From contig CAAFEY010000159.1 in the NCBI GenBank assembly GCA_900761995.1, positions 1 to 10,359 of the forward strand: 10,359 nt of DNA. Reading direction: 5' to 3'. Numbering within the stretch: the first letter of the stretch is position 1; the number at the start of each line of letters is the position of its first letter. Origin of the DNA: an uncultured Collinsella sp. (GTDB lineage: Bacteria; Actinomycetota; Coriobacteriia; Coriobacteriales; Coriobacteriaceae). The translations under genes were made by a program, and so were the position numbers. The notes under the pieces were generated by a model. The model had not been told where the DNA came from and ran no database searches. It saw only the letters and a list, made by a program, of their open reading frames with translations. This document shows, one piece after another, positions 6,022 through 10,359 of the stretch.

Positions 6022-6067
6022 CCTGCTTAGATAGCGGAATCATATCATAGAAACGAACAGCTGTTCG
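6022..6067 (-). promoter_or_regulatory. Putative promoter of the GyrI-like gene with overlapping LexA box
   Basis: The perfect 14-bp palindrome CGAACAGCTGTTCG (6054-6067) fits the Gram-positive/actinobacterial LexA (SOS) operator core GAAC-N4-GTTC with flanking C and G. On the minus strand it is followed within a few bases by the overlapping -10-like sequences TATGATATGAT, and the gene starts at 5997. The box would therefore cover the -35 region, the classic position for LexA repression. The palindrome is seen directly; LexA control is inferred from the motif and its position. Confidence 0.65.
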
Positions 6068-6168
6068 AATGATTTGGCTGACAGATTGAGATGCGTGCGT
6101 TGTGTTTGGCGGTCGGCCTGGCCCCATCGATGATTTCTCTGCCTCCCCGGCGCCTCATCTATAGCTGC

Positions 6169-6212
6169 CGTTTCCCCATATAGAACCTGCCAAAATAAAC
6201 CCGTCCCTTTTT
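6169..6212 (-). repeat. 50-bp dispersed repeat, copy 2 (inverted, one arm diverged)
   Basis: Read on the minus strand, this copy carries TAAAAAGGGACGGGTTTATT, then TTTGGCAGGTTCTATATGGG and GAAACG, and matches copies 1 and 3 well. The left stem arm CCTGCC is replaced by CCGACT, so the hairpin cannot close. It lies 57 bp upstream of the ABC ATPase start and is inverted relative to the other two copies. Copies 2 and 3 thus flank the ABC operon as inverted repeats. Confidence 0.75.
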
Positions 6213-6268
6213 AGTCGGTGCGAAATGGGTAATACTAAAGAGTTATCCGACCAGATGGGAACCGATCG

Positions 6269-6970
6269 ATGGCTTATATCGAATTCAAAGACGTCATCAA
6301 GGCATACGGCGAGGGCGACGCCCGCATTCACGCACTCGACGGCGCGAGCTTTACGGTCGAGCGCGGCGAGCTCGCCATCATTTTGGGTGCTTCGGGTGCC
6401 GGCAAGACCACGGCGCTCAACATTCTGGGCGGCATGGATACGGCGACTTCCGGCACCGTGACGGTGGACGGGCGCGATGTGAGCTCCGCTAACGAGGCAC
6501 AGCTCGTGGAATACCGCCGCGCCGACGTCGGCTTTGTCTTCCAGTTCTACAATCTGGTCCCCAACCTGACGGCGCTCGAAAATGTTGAGCTTGCGGCGCA
6601 AATCTGCCCTGATTCGCTCGATGCCGAGCAAACGCTTTGCCAGGTTGGCCTGGGTGAGCGCCTCGCCAACTTCCCCGCGCAGCTTTCGGGCGGCGAGCAG
6701 CAGCGCGTGTCCATTGCCCGCGCACTGGCAAAGAACCCCAAGCTGCTTTTGTGCGACGAGCCCACGGGCGCACTTGACTATAAAACCGGCAAGCAGATCT
6801 TGCAGCTGCTGCAGGACACTTGCCGCAAGCAGGGCATTACGGTCATCATCATCACCCACAACTCCGCGCTGGCGCCCATGGCCGATCGCCTGATCCGGTT
6901 TAAGAACGGTCGCGTGGAGAGCGAGACGGTCCAGCAAAATCCCGTGCCTATCGAGACGATCGAGTGGTAG
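6269..6970 (+). CDS. ABC transporter ATP-binding protein (MacB/LolD type)
   Basis: This 233-aa ATPase powers the FtsX-type permease encoded next to it. All nucleotide-binding motifs are present: Walker A GASGAGKTT (40-48), Q-loop Q92 (FVFQFYNLVPNLTALENV, typical of the MacB/LolD/FtsE group), signature LSGGEQQR (139-146), Walker B LLLCDEP (D163, E164), D-loop GALD (167-170) and H-loop H197 (IIITHN). Length and motif wording fit lipoprotein or peptide exporters that work by mechanotransmission. ATG at 6269 follows a weak GATGGGAA site. The stop overlaps the GTG of the permease, so the two are translationally coupled. A TAATACT at 6230-6236 might be a -10 element, without a clear -35. The substrate is unknown. 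Confidence 0.95.
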   Translation: MAYIEFKDVIKAYGEGDARIHALDGASFTVERGELAIILGASGAGKTTALNILGGMDTATSGTVTVDGRDVSSANEAQLVEYRRADVGFVFQFYNLVPNLTALENVELAAQICPDSLDAEQTLCQVGLGERLANFPAQLSGGEQQRVSIARALAKNPKLLLCDEPTGALDYKTGKQILQLLQDTCRKQGITVIIITHNSALAPMADRLIRFKNGRVESETVQQNPVPIETIEW

Positions 6971-9741
6971 CGCCCATGGACCAAGACCGCCAAAACAGCC
7001 TACGCCGCGACGCGCAGAACACGGAGCGCGAGCAGGATTTTACGACCTACCGCACTGCCCAAAGCTCAAACGATATGGTGCCGACGGTTTTTCGCCGTGG
7101 CATCTACCGCACAATCCGAGGCAGTCTTAAGCGCTTTTTGTCAATCGTGGTCATCACCGCGCTTGGCGTGAGCGTGATGTGCGGCCTTAAGGCGGGTTGC
7201 GAGGACCTGTGTGATTCGGTTGATGCCTACTTCGACCAGCAAAATGTCTATGACATTAACGTGCAGTCGACCTATGGCCTGACTGACGATGATCTCGACG
7301 CCATACAAGAGGTCTATGGCGTCGAAACGGCCGAGGGCATCTACACCGAGACCGCCTACACCGCCGTGGGCACAACGCGCGAGCGCGTGGTCGTGCAGAG
7401 TCTCTCCAAGGAGAACATCGATCAGCCGGTGCTCGTGAACGGCGATTTGCCCGAGAGCGCTGATGAAGTCGCGGTGACTTCGAAGTTCCTGAAGGCATCG
7501 GGCAAGAAAATCGGCGATACGGTGAGTTTTGCCGCCAATGACGCGAGCTCGTCCAATCAAAGCGCCAAGGACCAGTTTGCCGCGGGCGATTACACCATTA
7601 CGGCTGAGGTCCTCGACCCCACTGATGTAAGTTCTGACTCGACAGTCAACGCCTTTCGCGCTGCTTCGGCGGCGGACTATAAGTTCTATGTGAGCGAGGA
7701 CGCCGCGACATCTTCTTCCTACTCCGCGGTCCACGTGATCGTCGAGGGAGCCAAGAGCCTCAACTCCTATTCGGATTCCTACGCGGCAAAGATCAATGAG
7801 GTCAAGGGCAATATCGAGAAGATCCGCGAGGAGCGTGAGAAGGCGCGCGCCCAGGAGCTGACGGTCGACACGCCGGCGAGCTTGGACGCGGCTGAGCGTC
7901 AGGCGAATATGCTCTTTGGGATTGAGCAGGACAACATCAACCGCATGGCCGAGGGCAGCGACGAGCGTGCGCAGGCGCAAGCCGACCTGGATCAGCGTCG
8001 CGCCGCCGCCGATCAACAGTTTGCCGATGCCCGCGTCGAGCTTTCCGATCTGGGCGAATGCACCTGGTACATCCAGGACCGCGGCAACATCGCAAGCTAC
8101 TCGAGCGTGGAGAGCGACAGCTCGTCAATTGAGGCCATCGCCACGGTGTTCCCGTTCATCTTCTTTATCGTCGCCGTGCTCATCAGCCTTACCACCGCCA
8201 CGCGTATGGTCGAGGAGGAGCGCACGCTCATCGGCCTGTATAAGGCACTCGGTTATTCGCGCGGACGCATCCTGTCCAAATACGTGGACTATGCGCTGTG
8301 GGCTTGTCTGATCGGCGGCGTGCTCGGCAACATCATCGGATTTGTGGGCCTGCCGCTGTTCCTGTTTACGGTGTTCGACGACATGTACTCACTGCCCCAG
8401 ATGCTGCTTTCGTACGACATCGTGTCGTCGCTCGTGTCGGTGGCGCTGTTTGCCGTGGGCGTGGTGGGCGCCACGATTATCGCCTGCCGCCACGAGATGG
8501 CCGAGACCCCGGCCTCGCTTATGCGTCCCAAGGCCCCGCGCGCTGGCTCGCGCATCTTGCTCGAGCGCATCGGCTTTATCTGGCGCCGCATGGGCTTCTT
8601 AAACAAGGTGGCGGCGCGTAACCTGTTCCGCTACAAAAAGCGTGCCTTTATGACCATCTTCGGTATCGCCGGCTGCACGGCGCTCGTGATCTGCGGTATG
8701 GGTATTCGTGATACGTCGGTCGCGCTGTCGCCCAAGCAGTACGGCCACGTCACGCGCTATGACCTGCTGGCGGTTGCCAATCCCGACGATTTTTCGCAGA
8801 CGTGCGCGGCATTGGATGAGCGCAGCGCGGCCAAGGATTCTGACGTGACCGTGACTTCGACGCTGCCGATTATGACCGACAACGTCACCTTTACATTCGG
8901 CGGAAAGAGCGAGACCGTGCAGCTGATTGTGGTGCCCGATGACCGCACGAACGACCTGGACGACTACGTGCGTCTCGAGGATGAGTCCAAAGAGCCGCTG
9001 TCTTTGCGTGACGGAGACGTGTATCTGAGCAAGAGTTCACAGCTGGTGCTGGGGATTCAACCGGGCGATACGGCACACGTCCAGGATTCGTCGCTCAACG
9101 TAGCCAAGGTCAAAGTCAGCGACATTTCGCTCAACTATCTGGGCAATACGCTTTATATGACGCAGGGCACCTATGAGCGCGCGTTCGGTCGAAGCGTGCG
9201 CCTTAACGGTGTCTTTGTGCTGCTTAAGGGCTCAACTTCTGACCAGATTGCGTTTAGCAAGAAGCTTAAGAGCGACGGTTGGCTCACCATCTCAAGCACG
9301 GCCGAACATTGGCAGAACTACGAGGCGAACTTTGCGATTATCAATTCCGTCGTGGTGCTCGTGACCTTTATGGCGGCGTGCCTATCGTTTGTGGTGGTGT
9401 TTACGCTGTCCAACACGAATATCTCCGAGCGCGAACGCGAGCTGGCGACCATCAAGGTGCTGGGCTTCCGCCGTGGCGAGGTACACCACTACGTCAACAA
9501 GGAGACGCTGATCCTCACGGCGATTGGCACCGCACTGGGCGTGCCGCTGGGTGGCCTGCTTGCCGAGAGCTTTACGTACATCCTGCAGATGCCGTCGCTG
9601 TACTTTGACGTCGAAGTCGAGCCGCTGAGTTATGTGCTCGCCGTAGTGCTTTCCTTTGTCTTTACGTTTATCGTCAACCTCACTACCAATCGCACCCTCA
9701 ACAAGATCGACATGGTCGGCGCCCTCAAAAGCGCCGAGTAA
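6964..9741 (+). CDS. ABC transporter permease with two FtsX domains
   Basis: This 925-aa membrane protein is the partner of the upstream ATPase. TM1 is at about 58-76 after a basic N-terminus (KRFLSIVVITALGVSVM). A large extracytoplasmic region spans about 77-390 and contains a charged, Glu/Arg/Ala-rich likely coiled coil at 280-360. The first FtsX domain has membrane segments at about 391-415, 442-470 and 486-508, with the cytoplasmic EEERTLIGLYKALGYSRG coupling element. A further TM at about 561-581 (AFMTIFGIAGCTALVICGMG) leads into a second external domain (about 582-788). The second FtsX domain lies at about 790-817, 850-874 and 888-908, with RERELATIKVLGFRRGE as coupling element. This layout is common in Gram-positive MacB-like exporters and differs from BceB. 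The start is uncertain: GTG at 6964 overlaps the ATPase stop, and ATG at 6976 is almost as good. The stop codon abuts the third 50-bp repeat. Confidence 0.93.
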   Translation: MVAPMDQDRQNSLRRDAQNTEREQDFTTYRTAQSSNDMVPTVFRRGIYRTIRGSLKRFLSIVVITALGVSVMCGLKAGCEDLCDSVDAYFDQQNVYDINVQSTYGLTDDDLDAIQEVYGVETAEGIYTETAYTAVGTTRERVVVQSLSKENIDQPVLVNGDLPESADEVAVTSKFLKASGKKIGDTVSFAANDASSSNQSAKDQFAAGDYTITAEVLDPTDVSSDSTVNAFRAASAADYKFYVSEDAATSSSYSAVHVIVEGAKSLNSYSDSYAAKINEVKGNIEKIREEREKARAQELTVDTPASLDAAERQANMLFGIEQDNINRMAEGSDERAQAQADLDQRRAAADQQFADARVELSDLGECTWYIQDRGNIASYSSVESDSSSIEAIATVFPFIFFIVAVLISLTTATRMVEEERTLIGLYKALGYSRGRILSKYVDYALWACLIGGVLGNIIGFVGLPLFLFTVFDDMYSLPQMLLSYDIVSSLVSVALFAVGVVGATIIACRHEMAETPASLMRPKAPRAGSRILLERIGFIWRRMGFLNKVAARNLFRYKKRAFMTIFGIAGCTALVICGMGIRDTSVALSPKQYGHVTRYDLLAVANPDDFSQTCAALDERSAAKDSDVTVTSTLPIMTDNVTFTFGGKSETVQLIVVPDDRTNDLDDYVRLEDESKEPLSLRDGDVYLSKSSQLVLGIQPGDTAHVQDSSLNVAKVKVSDISLNYLGNTLYMTQGTYERAFGRSVRLNGVFVLLKGSTSDQIAFSKKLKSDGWLTISSTAEHWQNYEANFAIINSVVVLVTFMAACLSFVVVFTLSNTNISERERELATIKVLGFRRGEVHHYVNKETLILTAIGTALGVPLGGLLAESFTYILQMPSLYFDVEVEPLSYVLAVVLSFVFTFIVNLTTNRTLNKIDMVGALKSAE

Positions 9742-9791
9742 CCTGCCAAAAAGGGACAGGTTTATTATGGCAGGTTTTATCTGGCCAAACG
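9742..9791 (+). repeat. 50-bp dispersed repeat, copy 3 (abuts permease stop)
   Basis: The repeat starts at the base after the permease stop codon. CCTGCCAAAA (9742-9751) pairs with TTATGGCAGG (9765-9774) with one mismatch, and a TATCTGGCCAAACG tail follows. It matches copy 1 at 44 of 50 positions and has the same length. Its position at a gene end matches that of copy 1. Confidence 0.8.
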
Positions 9792-9800
9792 CCGGGCAAC

Positions 9801-9819
9801 CATTGTCGCTGCCACAATG
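9801..9819. other. Small hairpin between the permease and sigma genes
   Basis: CATTGT (9801-9806) and ACAATG (9814-9819) are exact inverted arms around a 7-nt loop. It lies in the 120-bp spacer between convergent genes, where native DNA probably meets mobile-element DNA. It could be part of a terminator for the minus-strand sigma gene, but no U-tract is visible. Confidence 0.35.
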
Positions 9820-9861
9820 ACAGGATAGGGAACAAGGGCATTTTCCGGGTAGCCGGGTTCG

Positions 9862-10302
9862 TTACCATTCGTCCCATTCATCAGCATTTTCCTCCAGATA
9901 TTTTCTTAGCAGCTCAAAAGAGCTTGTCCGCCTGTACTGTATCGTGCTTCTCGATGTATTGAACAACTTCGCAATCTCGGTGTCGTTCATTCCCTCGAAA
10001 TAGTACAGGAGTACGGCTTTGCGCTTTTCTTCCGGCAAAGTACGGATTGCTTCAAGAAGCAGCTTCGGCGTGATTTTCTTCCCGGCTTTCTCAAAGACGG
10101 TTTCGGCGGTTTCCCGTTTGAAATATTCATCAAAGGTATGAAGTTGCCGCGCTTCGTCTAAGGGCAAATCGGAAAAGGTGACTTCCCTTGCCTTATGCCT
10201 GTGCAGCTCCCTGTGAGCGTCACACGCTTCATTGTGCAGCACCGTATTACAAAACTTCTGAAAAGCACATTGTTTGTAAAACTCCCTGCTATTAGGTTCC
10301 AC
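9862..10302 (-). CDS. Small sigma-70-family factor of the mobile-element type
   Basis: This 146-aa protein resembles the short sigma-like regulators carried by Tn916/Tn1549-like conjugative elements of Firmicutes. The C-terminal sigma region-4 domain is clear: LLLEAIRTLPEEKRKAVLLY (81-100), then a helix-turn-helix at about 104-126 (GMNDTEIAKLFNTSRSTIQY) and RRTSSFELLRKYLEEN. The N-terminal 1-70 segment is weakly conserved and may hold a reduced region 2. The start is GTG at 10302, supported by a near-consensus AGGAGG 7 nt upstream; an ATG 2 bp further upstream is in another frame. Base composition is visibly less GC-rich than the rest of the window, with different codon choice, which supports horizontal acquisition. 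No integrase or excisionase is visible. Whether it acts as a true sigma factor or as an HTH regulator of element genes is open. Confidence 0.85.
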   Translation of the reverse strand: MEPNSREFYKQCAFQKFCNTVLHNEACDAHRELHRHKAREVTFSDLPLDEARQLHTFDEYFKRETAETVFEKAGKKITPKLLLEAIRTLPEEKRKAVLLYYFEGMNDTEIAKLFNTSRSTIQYRRTSSFELLRKYLEENADEWDEW

Positions 10303-10359
10303 ATTCTCACCTCCTTTCTCGTTGGAAAGTTGGTGGTGCTTCCCCCTTTTCGCGGGGCA
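10303..10359 (-). promoter_or_regulatory. Upstream region of the sigma gene (cut by window edge)
   Basis: On the minus strand this holds GAGAAAGGAGGTGAGAAT directly before the GTG, a strong Firmicutes-like ribosome binding site. No clear promoter is visible in the remaining bases; the region continues beyond the window. Confidence 0.5.

Noticed and set aside
6225..6461. Small plus-strand frame starting before the ABC ATPase
   Set aside because: It reads through the start of the ATPase in another frame, gives a low-complexity Ser/Arg-rich peptide and has no ribosome binding site.
6155..6937. 260-codon minus-strand frame antisense to the ABC ATPase
   Set aside because: It overlaps an ATPase with every catalytic motif intact and shows no family features of its own.
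7141..8016. 291-codon minus-strand frame antisense to the permease
   Set aside because: It is a shadow of the permease coding frame: no ribosome binding site, no domain.
3005..9741. Classical BceRS-BceAB antimicrobial-peptide module
   Set aside because: The kinase has a large external domain, unlike BceS, and the permease has two FtsX domains with two large external regions, unlike BceB.

Overview
The window looks like chromosomal DNA of a high-GC Coriobacteriia member, most likely Collinsella or a close relative. This is inferred from codon usage, GTG starts, gene content and G-rich intergenic repeats; there is no rRNA or other marker to prove it. The far right end differs: it is less GC-rich and carries a small sigma factor typical of integrative and conjugative elements of gut Firmicutes.

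Layout: (1) 1-645, 3' part of aspartate kinase (lysC), then a strong intrinsic terminator. (2) 820-1845, aspartate-semialdehyde dehydrogenase (asd), the next step of the Lys/Thr/Met pathway. (3) 1860-1989, a 130-nt near-palindrome with perfect 28-bp arms. (4) 2198-2776, O6-alkylguanine-DNA alkyltransferase (ogt-like). (5) 3005-5070, an OmpR-family response regulator and its sensor kinase, translationally coupled, with an 11-bp direct repeat upstream that may be the regulator's own operator. (6) 5071-5358, an intergenic stretch full of hairpin repeats. (7) 5359-5997, minus strand, a GyrI-like small-molecule-binding protein with a perfect LexA/SOS palindrome in its upstream region. (8) 6269-9741, an ABC exporter ATPase plus a 925-aa two-FtsX-domain permease, overlapping and so co-transcribed. 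(9) 9862-10302, minus strand, the mobile-element sigma factor, whose upstream region runs off the window.

How the genes may work together: lysC and asd are consecutive pathway steps but are separated by a terminator, so asd probably has its own promoter. The two-component system and the ABC exporter lie close together and could form a stress or envelope sensing and export module, but a gene on the opposite strand separates them and the link is only inferred. The alkyltransferase and the LexA-boxed GyrI-like gene suggest a local theme of defence against DNA-damaging agents.

The most interesting signals are the putative SOS-controlled GyrI-like gene, a 50-bp repeat present three times (twice abutting a stop codon and once inverted), a 62-bp tandem pair of hairpin units, the 130-nt palindrome, and the abrupt junction with mobile-element DNA near 9792-9861.
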